DNA of 32,990 nt, from positions 1 to 32,990 of the forward strand of contig JAZSNA010000018.1 of assembly GCA_045536135.1 (NCBI GenBank), in the 5' to 3' direction. Made by a program: the position numbers and the translations under genes. Position 1 is the first letter of the stretch. Each line of letters opens with the position of its first letter. Source of the stretch: JAZSNA01 sp045536135 (GTDB lineage: Bacteria; Pseudomonadota; Alphaproteobacteria; CAAHEQ01; UBA3637). Below, one piece after another: positions 1 through 8,391 of this stretch. Under the pieces are notes generated by a model. That model did no database searches. It saw only the letters and a program-made list of their open reading frames with translations, and was not told the DNA's origin.

Positions 1-508
1 AAGTATTTAATACTTTTCCGCTTCCACAATCGGTTATTTTCGTTCCATCACAAGTGGCTCCTGACGGACAAGAATAACACAAACCATTCTTGAAATATTG
101 ATTGCTGGAACAGCACACATTATATGTGCTGTAAGTATTTAATACTTTTCCGCTTCCACAATCGGTTATTTTCGTTCCATCACAAGTGGCTCCTGACGGA
201 CAAGAATAACAAAAACCATTCTTGAAATATTGACTGGTGGAACAGCAATTATTATAAGAATTATATGTATTTGAAATATATCCTTCCTTACAAGACGTAA
301 TGTTCGTTCCATCACAATTTCCACCGGTCGGACAGGAATTACATGATCCATATCTGAAATATTGCGCTGTTGAACAACATCCGATACCTCCGGAATCTTC
401 ATTTTTAATATACCCGCTGGTACAACTTATGCTATCCGATCCATCGCAAATTGCATTTGGAGGACAGGAATCACAGCTTTCGTAATATGTGTTGAAATAA
501 CTATCCGG
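1..508. repeat. 132-nt tandem repeat array (44-residue units)
   Basis: The plus strand repeats with a period of exactly 132 nt. AAGTATTTAATAC occurs at 1 and again at 133, and the CC-STSQ codon block recurs at 107, 239 and 371, with a diverged copy near 509 after a 138-nt step. The first two units are almost identical. Each encodes 44 residues of the form CCSTSQYFKNGxCYSCPSG followed by xTCDGTxIxxC. The array continues off the left edge, so the unit number is unknown. The same unit length occurs in the gene at the right end of the window. Confidence 0.9.
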
Positions 509-2038
509 AGAACAACAATATTCCGTCCCATTATAATTTGTTATTTTACCGGGACACAATTCTTCACCATCGGCATCATAACAGCGGTATCCGGAATTAG
601 CACTCCAATCATCCTCGGCAGAAGTTGCCCCTTTTGGACAACATACATTCATCCAAGAGTTTACCTTAATCAAGAATTCATCATCGGTGCAACAACGTTG
701 ATAATCGCCATTATGCATATCACCGGTTCCATTAGGACATGAAATACAGTTATAATTAGCATCGATTCCTGTATCCGAATTAGAACAACAAGTATAATCA
801 TCCCAATCATAAACATAAAATCCTTTTTCAGGACAACACCCGTTATCATATCCTTTTGTGCAACATTGCATACTTCCCCATTCTCCACCGACAAGAGTTT
901 CTGTTTCCGGATCACAGCATTCATAATAACCGCCCGATTGATCGCGCCCGACTTCGGTTGTTCCGATTGGGCAACAGACATCCATGCCATCCCAGTCATA
1001 ATAAACGGGAACTTCATCCGCACCGCAACACGATCCATCAGCCGCTCCACCAGAATCCTTTGGACAGCAAATATCATAACCATTCCAACTATCATAAAGG
1101 GGTTTTTCATCCGCACCGCAACACTCTCCTTCAGCCGTTCCACCAGAATCCTTTGGACAGCAAATATCATAACCATTCCAATCATCATAAAGGGGTTTTT
1201 CATCCGCACCGCAACATCCCGTATCGGAACTATATCCACCGGATCCTTTCGGACAACACCTTTTCACTGAATCATAACTATCGTATACCAGTTCTTCATC
1301 TTCATCACAACAGTCATTATAATCCCAAACATCATCATCCCAACCGATATCTGTTGAGCCCAACGGGCAACAATATCCCCAATCATTTTCATCAAAAATC
1401 ACCCGTTCATTTGCATTGCAACATTTACCATATCCGCCATTGTCATAATCATATCCGATACCATTACTTCCATCCGGACAAGCGTCACCATTTTCGTTAT
1501 AACAAACTTTATTTCCACGTTCGTCTTCCTCACAAGAACCATTGACACAACAGCTTCGACCACAAACATTTTCAGGCGGGCAATGGACCACATCATTCAT
1601 GGTTAAATCTTTCAAAATCGGATAAGTAAAATTGAACCGAATAAAATTATCATCACGATTCTGGCATTCTCCGTCCACGCCTCCATTAACTTCTGTCGTT
1701 AAAACAAACGGATTAGAACCTTTACGAACATAATTACAAATCATCATATCCAAAGCGGATACTTTGATATAAAATTCATTAATATAACTTGTTCCATAAT
1801 GAATTGTGTAATTTGATTTTAATCCGATACCGGCAATTAACATATCAAATTCTGGGATATACTTAAAAGGTAAAGAGTTAATTGATACCATCGCCGTTCT
1901 GACATCTGCCAAGATATTATTCGCATGATACTTACTTTTAGCGGTTTTATATCCGAACAAGGCGGAAGTAGAAACTATTCCGATAATGACCAAAACGACT
2001 GTCATTTCAATTAAACTGCGACCATATTCCCTTTTCAT
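1..2038 (-). CDS. Cysteine-rich giant prepilin-like protein, 3' part beyond window
   Basis: This reading frame stays open from the start at 2038 to the left edge, so the C-terminus is missing; at least 679 residues are visible. The protein opens with MKREYG|RSLIEM, a prepilin-peptidase site with Glu at +5, followed by a hydrophobic helix (about residues 10-28). A pilin-head-like region without repeats runs to about residue 150. From there the chain is dominated by CC and CxxC clusters: paired 31-residue units starting CCGADE, a block with CCPEKGFYV and CYDADGEELC, then 44-residue units built on CCSTSQYF and CPSGATCDGT. I do not recognise a named family beyond the leader. Start choice: ATG 2038 sits 6 nt after AGGA, whereas the preceding ATG at 2041 is only 3 nt away. 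The upstream gene ends 13 nt before, so the two are probably co-transcribed. Predicted to be processed as a pseudopilin and shown outside the inner membrane (inference). Confidence 0.85.
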   Translation of the reverse strand, partial: MKREYGRSLIEMTVVLVIIGIVSTSALFGYKTAKSKYHANNILADVRTAMVSINSLPFKYIPEFDMLIAGIGLKSNYTIHYGTSYINEFYIKVSALDMMICNYVRKGSNPFVLTTEVNGGVDGECQNRDDNFIRFNFTYPILKDLTMNDVVHCPPENVCGRSCCVNGSCEEDERGNKVCYNENGDACPDGSNGIGYDYDNGGYGKCCNANERVIFDENDWGYCCPLGSTDIGWDDDVWDYNDCCDEDEELVYDSYDSVKRCCPKGSGGYSSDTGCCGADEKPLYDDWNGYDICCPKDSGGTAEGECCGADEKPLYDSWNGYDICCPKDSGGAADGSCCGADEVPVYYDWDGMDVCCPIGTTEVGRDQSGGYYECCDPETETLVGGEWGSMQCCTKGYDNGCCPEKGFYVYDWDDYTCCSNSDTGIDANYNCISCPNGTGDMHNGDYQRCCTDDEFLIKVNSWMNVCCPKGATSAEDDWSANSGYRCYDADGEELCPGKITNYNGTEYCCSPDSYFNTYYESCDSCPPNAICDGSDSISCTSGYIKNEDSGGIGCCSTAQYFRYGSCNSCPTGGNCDGTNITSCKEGYISNTYNSYNNCCSTSQYFKNGFCYSCPSGATCDGTKITDCGSGKVLNTYSTYNVCCSSNQYFKNGLCYSCPSGATCDGTKITDCGSGKVLNT
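549..977. repeat. Dispersed coding block, copy 1 of 3
   Basis: This block encodes, in reading order on the minus strand, CCPIGTTEVG, CCDPETETLVGG, CCTKGYDNGCCPEKGFYV, CPNGTGDMHNG and CYDADGEELCPG. A near-identical stretch lies at 31391-31810 and a shorter one at 32243-32555. Similarity is at DNA level, with long runs of identical bases including synonymous positions, which points to recent duplication or gene conversion. Confidence 0.85.
1015..1200. repeat. 93-nt tandem repeat, two near-identical units
   Basis: CATCCGCACCGCAACA begins at 1015, 1108 and 1201, giving a 93-nt period. Units 1015-1107 and 1108-1200 differ at only a few bases. Each encodes 31 residues, CCGADEKPLYD followed by WNGYDICCPKDSGG. 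Diverged units flank the pair on both sides (about 922-1014 and from 1201), so this is a recently duplicated pair inside an older array. Confidence 0.9.
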
Positions 2039-2051
2039 CATTTATCCTTTT

Positions 2052-5000
2052 TTATACACATCCGCCATTATAAGCATATGAACATTTTAAAGTCCCATCT
2101 TCATTCATTGTACAACCACCACCGCACATTGTTGTTGTATCGTTAAAATAACAAGCGATTGATGTTCCACTCAACACACGACACCAAAACTCATCCCCCA
2201 CACATCTGATAACTCCTTTATCTGTCTTCTCCCAAGTCCAACCAGATGGACATGAATTACATATATTTCCAGCACAATTTTGGAAATCAACAGAACAATT
2301 ATAAGCACATGACATATTATCTAAATCTGCATATGTATCTTGTAAACTGGTGCAATAATGTGCACCAGAAGATCTCCGAACACAACATCCGACACCTTCC
2401 TTACAACAGCCCATCATACTTTTAAACCATCCATCGGCGCATGTATCATTCCAACATTCCCCATAAGTGCATGATGTACCGGCATGATTACAAGCATGAC
2501 CACACATTGTTTTATCCGTCATCCAATAACAATGTGCTGTTGTCGAACTATATGGTCTACAATAATAAGCTGGACCGAATTCAGAAGTTTCCGTCTCGCA
2601 ACGATAAATATTGTCTGTCGCATTATATCGAGGGGTTGCCCTTTTATCTCCACAATGATTAATACATAAACCATCGGTACAATTTTTACCGTCCGCATCA
2701 CACCCTGTTCCGCACCGCTGATTATCCAAATAGCATGTATACAATTCCCGATTGGACGAATTCGTGGATGAATAATCACATCTTAACACCCGGCACTCTC
2801 CATCAACAAAAATTTCATTATCCGCACAATCGTTTGGTTGTGGAGCATTAAACCATCCCGTTCCTTTATTACAATGTAATCGACCTTCAACCTTGTCAAA
2901 CAAGCAAGGCTCATTCCCTTCAGCTAAAACCGGTATATAGTCTCGAATTAACGTCCCATTTTCCATTATTTGCATACTATATAAACGCATATTACTATAT
3001 GACTTAAATAAGATTAAACCATTATATCCATTCATCGCAAAAAGATATAAACTATTCGTTGTATGAGAAGATGTTTTGGCATTAAAAGTAATTCCTCCGC
3101 CCAAAGACATATTTGCATTGGTTGGTGTAATATGAAATTCTTGACGCTCAGTAGGTTTTGAAACAACAAAATTCTTTACCACAGCCCCACCATCCAATGT
3201 ACTGTTTGGCCAACAAAATATCTGATTATACTGAGTTGCAGCCGCCCCAAAATTAAAAGTATAGTATGTATAAATATCATCTGTACATCCTAAAAACGCA
3301 CCAGAAGATGTCGGATTAAAATCCCCTAAAAACTGCAAATCCATTTTAATTTCCGTATTGGGATTTGGGAAATAAAGAGTATCGATATACTGTGTGCCAG
3401 AGGATTCAATATAATCAATCTGTTTGTATGCCATACATGTATTTCCTTGGCGGAATGGCTTTTCGGCACCACATTTCCAATTAAATTCGCCAGTGCCTTT
3501 ATTATAATGACAAACCTGTTCAACCTTATCGAATAAACACGGCACACCCCGGTTATCCAACACCGGAACCATATCCCGAACAAGTCTAGTCCCATCATAA
3601 ATTTTAACATAATATAGTTTATAATATCCATTAAAACTACTGACATCCCAATTTGCACGAAATATATACATCGGTAAATTATTTGAACCGGCGAAAGTAT
3701 TGCTAACCGAATAATCGGTTCCATTTAAATTTAAAGAACTACTTCCGTTATAATTAAATTTAATAGTCGCCATAGTCCCAATCGGCAATAATTTAAGGTT
3801 GGTAAAAGTTCCTAATGAACCTTGAACCATTCCCCCGTTGTATCCTTGTGTTTCAAAGTTAATCCAAAAGCGATCATCACCTTTTCGAGAACCGATCAGA
3901 ATTTGAGCCGTATCCGTATCCTTTGTTTGAACAGCTTTTATTTCAATTCCTGTTTTTGAATTCGGAATAACACCTGTATCAATATATTGTGTGCCGGAGG
4001 ATTCAATATATTCCAACGGAGTGTATTGACTTAATTGTGTTTTTTTGGGGGTTTCCGGAATAACAAAGTCATCCGCCGTCGCCGTTAATGCCGTATTCCC
4101 GTTAGCATAAAAACACTGTTTCGTCACATTATCCCACATACACGGTTTACCAGAACAAACTTTCGGAACAAAATCACGAACAAGATCTGGATTTTTGATT
4201 TTTAAATTATAAATCCGCATATCAAAAAATATTTTTTCTGTCCGCTGATCACGGAATAAATACAGCGGATATGTACTGGACCCTGATATATTTATCGTCC
4301 CCTCCGTTGTCCCCATCGCTCCGGTTTGCGGTATCGTCGTCATTTTATATTTTTTATCATAAGCCCCCCAATCAAACAGAAAGTCAACCTTTTCTTCTTT
4401 TTTTATTGTTGAAAGACGTGTATCGACTAAACCTTGCTGAATATATAATCTGGATTTATTATTGACATCAACTTCGACACCCAATTCCTTAAATCCGCCA
4501 GGGTCAGCATGGTTGCCCACAATCATATGTCTGGCCCCTAAATTGGTTATGGCAAATGTTCCCGAAACAGTTATATCATTATCCCAATTTGTTTTAATTC
4601 CGGTATTAATATATGGGTTTGTTTGGGCGGAATATGGAACTTCTAAATAATCCACCGAATAACATTCATTACATGTTCCGTTTTCGCAATATGGTTTATT
4701 TGTAGGACACAGGTAATCCCGATCAACACAAGTCGAATTTATACAAACCGCACAACCGGATGAATCGCTGACACAATCCGAATCCGAATTACAGGAACCA
4801 ACCTCTGTATCCGTTGAACATAGATTCGTTTTTTTATTACAATATAATTTACCCGGTTGCATTATTGTCCCATAATACAAACAATCACTGTCAGAAACAC
4901 ATAACTTTTCCTTCTCATCCAAATGTGGAACAGTATATCGCATATCAATATCACCATTTTCATCCAAACAACCTGTTTGATTGGCAATATCGCCCGTTGC

Positions 5001-7820
5001 ATTAACCTTTTCTTCCGCACAACAATACTTCCCGATAACTTCGGTCAAATTACTTTTGTATGCTATTCGACCGTCTTCATCAATTGCTCGGGATCCAACC
5101 GGACAGCAATAACGTGTACCATTATCGACAACGGCACCATTAAAGGCATTACAACAAGTGTGATACTTTTCTGATCCGACCATCCCCCCAGTTTTTCCCA
5201 AACTTCCAACCGCCAAATCCAAACGACAATTCCCCGGAGTTGTTGCACCAAATTTACTGATTAAAGACGGATCATCCAAAGCCGATACATTGGTCGGCAC
5301 ATCCGTATCAATACATCCGTCTGCATTCGCATCAATCGGCACAAAACCCTCTGTCGGAATATTCTTACATTGACAAATATATAAATCATCATCACCCAGA
5401 CGATCCCGACAATCTTTGGTATTACAAAGTCTTTCTAAATCAATCGCATCATGTACCAAATTCGGATCAATATAATCCTTTGTTTCTTTTTGTGATATAT
5501 TAATCGTTTTAACACAACACTTACCATTCTCACACAAACTTGTCGGGCAACAATATGCACCATTTACGGAATTAGCCTCGACCCCGTTACTATCTATTAA
5601 AACCGTCCCATCCGGACAACAATACCGTCCGTCACCAAATGTTATTCCCGACGAACATGTCCCCTCTTTTTGCAATTCAGTTGGCAAATCGGGGGGAACA
5701 GTTCCGCCATTGTCACAAAGATTATCTGTATTAATACAGCCAATCGTACATCCGGTATCCGGATCAATACTTGCCCGATAACCCGATGCACACTTCCATG
5801 TCGAAAAAGATCCTTCCGGCAAATACTCGTCATTGGAAGAATCCGTATCCGTTTGATAAAGCTTTGCAAGCTCATCTAACGGCACACAAGAACTACACCC
5901 GTATCCATCCGCCCATTCACGGAAAACAACTTCTTTGTTTGTCACATCCATCGGGGCACAACCCCAAATCCGCTTTTTACCGCCGGATGTTTCTGTACCG
6001 GAAATAACAGCCCCATAATCACAACCAATCTCCTCATCAAACATCGGGTTGGCAACGTAATTATAAAAACCTTCGTCCTCTTCATCCGGAAAACCGGGTT
6101 TATAATATTCAGTATTTTCAAACTTATAATTTTCATTTAAATAGAACATATCCAAATCACAACATTGGACTTGACTTTCGTGATATGTCTCATAGGGGTT
6201 TTCCCATCTCGAAACCGATGTAGACACCAAATAATCATCCGAACAACGACAATTTTTGGGATTTAAATACTCCGCCGGATCGGCTTTGGAATAGACACCT
6301 GAATTTCCACCTTTTGTCACTTTTAAATTGCGTGGGTAAACCAATTTATCTGTCGGACAACAACTTTGCGACCATTCACCCGCCCCACCCGACGGACGAT
6401 CCGCACGACCCCAAAAGTTTTCATATCCGCTGTCACAGATACAATAACAGTCCGGATCACTGGGATTAGACGCATGCGAATTGGCATAAGAACAGTTGAG
6501 AGAACAAGAATTGGACATACATGAACAAGTTTCCGTATTAAATCCAATTTCGCCACAATTTTCTATGGCGGCTATAACCTCCGCCGATTCGGTATCACAA
6601 ACACAATTACATTCCTCCATACTCCATTTGGCTAAACCGGTACATTCCCGACGAGCCTCCTCGGGACATACACATTCACACGGACGATCATCATAATCCG
6701 AATCAGGCTTGTCTTCCGGATCCGGTGTTTGAGGTACAAAATTTTCGCCACATTCATACTTGGAATATTCACATGTGACACCATTCAGTGTCTTAACCGT
6801 ATCATCTTCCACAATACATTGATCCTTTTGACAAGCCTCTGATTGGCTGGGGGTATCCGCATAACAAACCCCACATCCGGTCGCCGGATCAATCTTAACC
6901 AATTTCCATTTTTTGCCACCCTCTGTAAAATCCTCGCAATTTTGCGGTTTAGCACAACACGCAACCGTTGTACGACTTTCAAAAATTTTGCCACCACTAC
7001 AAATACATTCGCCATCTTTAAGTATCCGACCGCCAACACAAGAACAACCATCTCCATTATCCGTCATACCATATTTTAAACACTGGCATCCCGTATAACA
7101 ACGATTGTATTCATCCCGATTATACATCGGTGTTCCACCCGTTGATTCACATAAGGGGGATACCATGACGGGACAAGACACATTAACACCACATCCTTTG
7201 TCATCAATCGTATAATAAGAAGTATGGTTTTCAATATCCGTAACATTTGGTGTCACTATCGGCCAAGGTGTCGTCCACTCCCCATTAACACATTCCCGAC
7301 ATTGCGAGACCACCCCATCAACACAGGCAACTGTCGGAACAGGTGTCGTATCACTTCCTTCCCGACCAGCAAAAATAAAATCAATTTTCATCCCGTCCGT
7401 ACATTCTGTTTCAGAATCAAAGTCCTCTCCACCGTTTTCAACGGCAAAAAAGACACTTTTATCCATCGTCTTTAAACGTTCGCATATCTTTTTGGACACC
7501 CCATCAGCACTGATTTGAAAAGCCCAATCAGCATTCTCAGAGGAAATAATCGATTCCTCTAATTTAATAAAAGATATTCGAGGATGTGTTTCTGGGAAAC
7601 TGGCAACATCAATCTTCCTACCGGTTTTGACATCTTGTATCAGTGCATTTTGAATATAACTCGCCCGACTGAGAACCTCTTTAACCAACATCTGTGCCTG
7701 CCACCCGTCACGGGAATTTTCAAACATCGGTAATACGGCTATCGTAAGCAAGCCTATCAAACCCAAAACCATCAGCATTTCCAAAAGGGAACGACCGACT
7801 TGTTGCTCTTTATTTTTCAT
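2052..7820 (-). CDS. Giant cysteine-rich prepilin-like protein with three LamG-like segments
   Basis: About 1,922 residues, far longer than any ordinary pilin (150-200). The leader MKNKEQQVG|RSLLEM with Glu at +5 and the helix that follows are a type IV prepilin signal. A pilin-head-like part reaches about residue 150. Residues 150-1050 are disulfide-type modules with CC, CxC and CxxC spacings. Three jelly-roll (LamG/concanavalin-like) segments follow at about 1055-1238, 1268-1450 and 1466-1657. The second and third open with YIESSGTQYIDT; all end with LVRDMVP- or LIRDYIP-like motifs and a CLFDKVE-like tail. A last cysteine-rich region runs to the C-terminus. I count about 130 cysteines in all. 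Start: ATG 7820 has AGGA 10 nt upstream; a TTG at 7823 is less likely. It begins 3 nt after the lipoprotein stop. Family knowledge: such jelly-rolls are often glycan- or protein-binding. Inferred role: surface adhesin. Confidence 0.9.
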   Translation of the reverse strand: MKNKEQQVGRSLLEMLMVLGLIGLLTIAVLPMFENSRDGWQAQMLVKEVLSRASYIQNALIQDVKTGRKIDVASFPETHPRISFIKLEESIISSENADWAFQISADGVSKKICERLKTMDKSVFFAVENGGEDFDSETECTDGMKIDFIFAGREGSDTTPVPTVACVDGVVSQCRECVNGEWTTPWPIVTPNVTDIENHTSYYTIDDKGCGVNVSCPVMVSPLCESTGGTPMYNRDEYNRCYTGCQCLKYGMTDNGDGCSCVGGRILKDGECICSGGKIFESRTTVACCAKPQNCEDFTEGGKKWKLVKIDPATGCGVCYADTPSQSEACQKDQCIVEDDTVKTLNGVTCEYSKYECGENFVPQTPDPEDKPDSDYDDRPCECVCPEEARRECTGLAKWSMEECNCVCDTESAEVIAAIENCGEIGFNTETCSCMSNSCSLNCSYANSHASNPSDPDCYCICDSGYENFWGRADRPSGGAGEWSQSCCPTDKLVYPRNLKVTKGGNSGVYSKADPAEYLNPKNCRCSDDYLVSTSVSRWENPYETYHESQVQCCDLDMFYLNENYKFENTEYYKPGFPDEEDEGFYNYVANPMFDEEIGCDYGAVISGTETSGGKKRIWGCAPMDVTNKEVVFREWADGYGCSSCVPLDELAKLYQTDTDSSNDEYLPEGSFSTWKCASGYRASIDPDTGCTIGCINTDNLCDNGGTVPPDLPTELQKEGTCSSGITFGDGRYCCPDGTVLIDSNGVEANSVNGAYCCPTSLCENGKCCVKTINISQKETKDYIDPNLVHDAIDLERLCNTKDCRDRLGDDDLYICQCKNIPTEGFVPIDANADGCIDTDVPTNVSALDDPSLISKFGATTPGNCRLDLAVGSLGKTGGMVGSEKYHTCCNAFNGAVVDNGTRYCCPVGSRAIDEDGRIAYKSNLTEVIGKYCCAEEKVNATGDIANQTGCLDENGDIDMRYTVPHLDEKEKLCVSDSDCLYYGTIMQPGKLYCNKKTNLCSTDTEVGSCNSDSDCVSDSSGCAVCINSTCVDRDYLCPTNKPYCENGTCNECYSVDYLEVPYSAQTNPYINTGIKTNWDNDITVSGTFAITNLGARHMIVGNHADPGGFKELGVEVDVNNKSRLYIQQGLVDTRLSTIKKEEKVDFLFDWGAYDKKYKMTTIPQTGAMGTTEGTINISGSSTYPLYLFRDQRTEKIFFDMRIYNLKIKNPDLVRDFVPKVCSGKPCMWDNVTKQCFYANGNTALTATADDFVIPETPKKTQLSQYTPLEYIESSGTQYIDTGVIPNSKTGIEIKAVQTKDTDTAQILIGSRKGDDRFWINFETQGYNGGMVQGSLGTFTNLKLLPIGTMATIKFNYNGSSSLNLNGTDYSVSNTFAGSNNLPMYIFRANWDVSSFNGYYKLYYVKIYDGTRLVRDMVPVLDNRGVPCLFDKVEQVCHYNKGTGEFNWKCGAEKPFRQGNTCMAYKQIDYIESSGTQYIDTLYFPNPNTEIKMDLQFLGDFNPTSSGAFLGCTDDIYTYYTFNFGAAATQYNQIFCWPNSTLDGGAVVKNFVVSKPTERQEFHITPTNANMSLGGGITFNAKTSSHTTNSLYLFAMNGYNGLILFKSYSNMRLYSMQIMENGTLIRDYIPVLAEGNEPCLFDKVEGRLHCNKGTGWFNAPQPNDCADNEIFVDGECRVLRCDYSSTNSSNRELYTCYLDNQRCGTGCDADGKNCTDGLCINHCGDKRATPRYNATDNIYRCETETSEFGPAYYCRPYSSTTAHCYWMTDKTMCGHACNHAGTSCTYGECWNDTCADGWFKSMMGCCKEGVGCCVRRSSGAHYCTSLQDTYADLDNMSCAYNCSVDFQNCAGNICNSCPSGWTWEKTDKGVIRCVGDEFWCRVLSGTSIACYFNDTTTMCGGGCTMNEDGTLKCSYAYNGGCV

Positions 7821-7823
7821 CAA

Positions 7824-8270
7824 TTAAATATCCTTTCTTTGACGAGACAGAGAAATATCAAAAACAACCTGTGTTCCACCCATAGATGTCGCAGATATTT
7901 GAACTATGGCCACACGGTTATCACGGGAAAATGTTAAAACGCTGTGTTGAGAACGTGTCATTGCCACAGCCGTCCATCCAAACTTCGGCATTTCAACCAT
8001 ATAAAAATCAAAGACATTTGTCGGATTATACGGCGCATTAAATGTTAAGCGTCCCACAATCGGATCTTGTCCGAAAAGAAGCGTTTGTTTTAAATTCATA
8101 ACTGATTTTTCAGGAATCGGTATATCCTTAAACTGTGCAAAATTCGGCGGCGGAACTAAATCACCGGTCGGTGTGGTAATATCCTCACTTCGAAAAGACG
8201 GTTCAAGCCTTGCTTGCGAAAAACAGGAACATAACAACAAAAGTGATAAAAAAGCGCTTAATATTTTCAT
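7824..8270 (-). CDS. Small predicted lipoprotein, first gene of the prepilin operon
   Basis: 148 residues. The N-terminus is a short basic-hydrophobic signal ending in the lipobox-like LLCSC, so cleavage and lipidation at Cys16 are likely; Cys14 is an alternative. The mature part has a proline-rich stretch, then a compact domain with FDFYMVEMPKFGW, LTFSRDNRVAIVQI and GGTQVVFDISLS. That alternation resembles small alpha-beta envelope lipoproteins, but I cannot name the family. A GGAG ribosome site lies 6 nt before the ATG at 8270. The giant prepilin-like gene starts 3 nt after its stop codon, so the two are almost certainly co-translated. That position would suit a pilotin or an outer-membrane anchor for the exported giant, which is inference only. 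Alternatively it is an unrelated envelope lipoprotein. Confidence 0.85.
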   Translation of the reverse strand: MKILSAFLSLLLLCSCFSQARLEPSFRSEDITTPTGDLVPPPNFAQFKDIPIPEKSVMNLKQTLLFGQDPIVGRLTFNAPYNPTNVFDFYMVEMPKFGWTAVAMTRSQHSVLTFSRDNRVAIVQISATSMGGTQVVFDISLSRQRKDI

Positions 8271-8299
8271 TTCATACTCCCATACTGTTATTTGGATAT

Positions 8300-8328
8300 T
8301 TTATATCACATAAATAAAAAATCAAGAA
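8300..8328 (-). promoter_or_regulatory. Weak candidate promoter of the lipoprotein/prepilin operon
   Basis: On the minus strand TATAAA (8300-8305) is a fair -10 box. The hexamer 17 nt upstream, TTCTTG (8323-8328), is a poor -35. The 121-nt divergent gap must hold a promoter for this operon, but the match is weak and an alternative sigma factor or activator is possible. Confidence 0.3.
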
Positions 8329-8335
8329 CTTTTTA

Positions 8336-8365
8336 TTGACAAATGCACTTTTTTTCAGATATGTT
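8336..8365 (+). promoter_or_regulatory. Candidate sigma-70 promoter of the tyrS operon
   Basis: TTGACA at 8336-8341 is a perfect -35. With an 18-nt spacer, TATGTT at 8360-8365 is a partial -10. Transcription would begin about 20 nt before the tyrS start codon, which is preceded by an AGGAAAGGA purine run. This appears to be the only clear promoter for eight overlapping genes. Confidence 0.5.
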
Positions 8366-8391
8366 ATACAAAAAAAGGAAAGGAAAAAAAA

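Noticed and set aside
1..508. Regular repeats considered as a CRISPR array.
   Set aside because: The repeated unit is 132 nt without distinct spacers, codes for a cysteine motif in frame, and no cas gene is near.
670..1239. A 189-residue minus-strand frame with internal repeats of VAVRMKNPFM.
   Set aside because: It is a frame-shifted shadow of the 93-nt repeats in the real gene; the repeat period is a multiple of three, so every frame stays open.
856..1545. A 229-residue plus-strand frame rich in His, Asn and Arg.
   Set aside because: It is antisense to the cysteine-rich repeats and its odd composition follows from their codons. No ribosome site or conserved motif.
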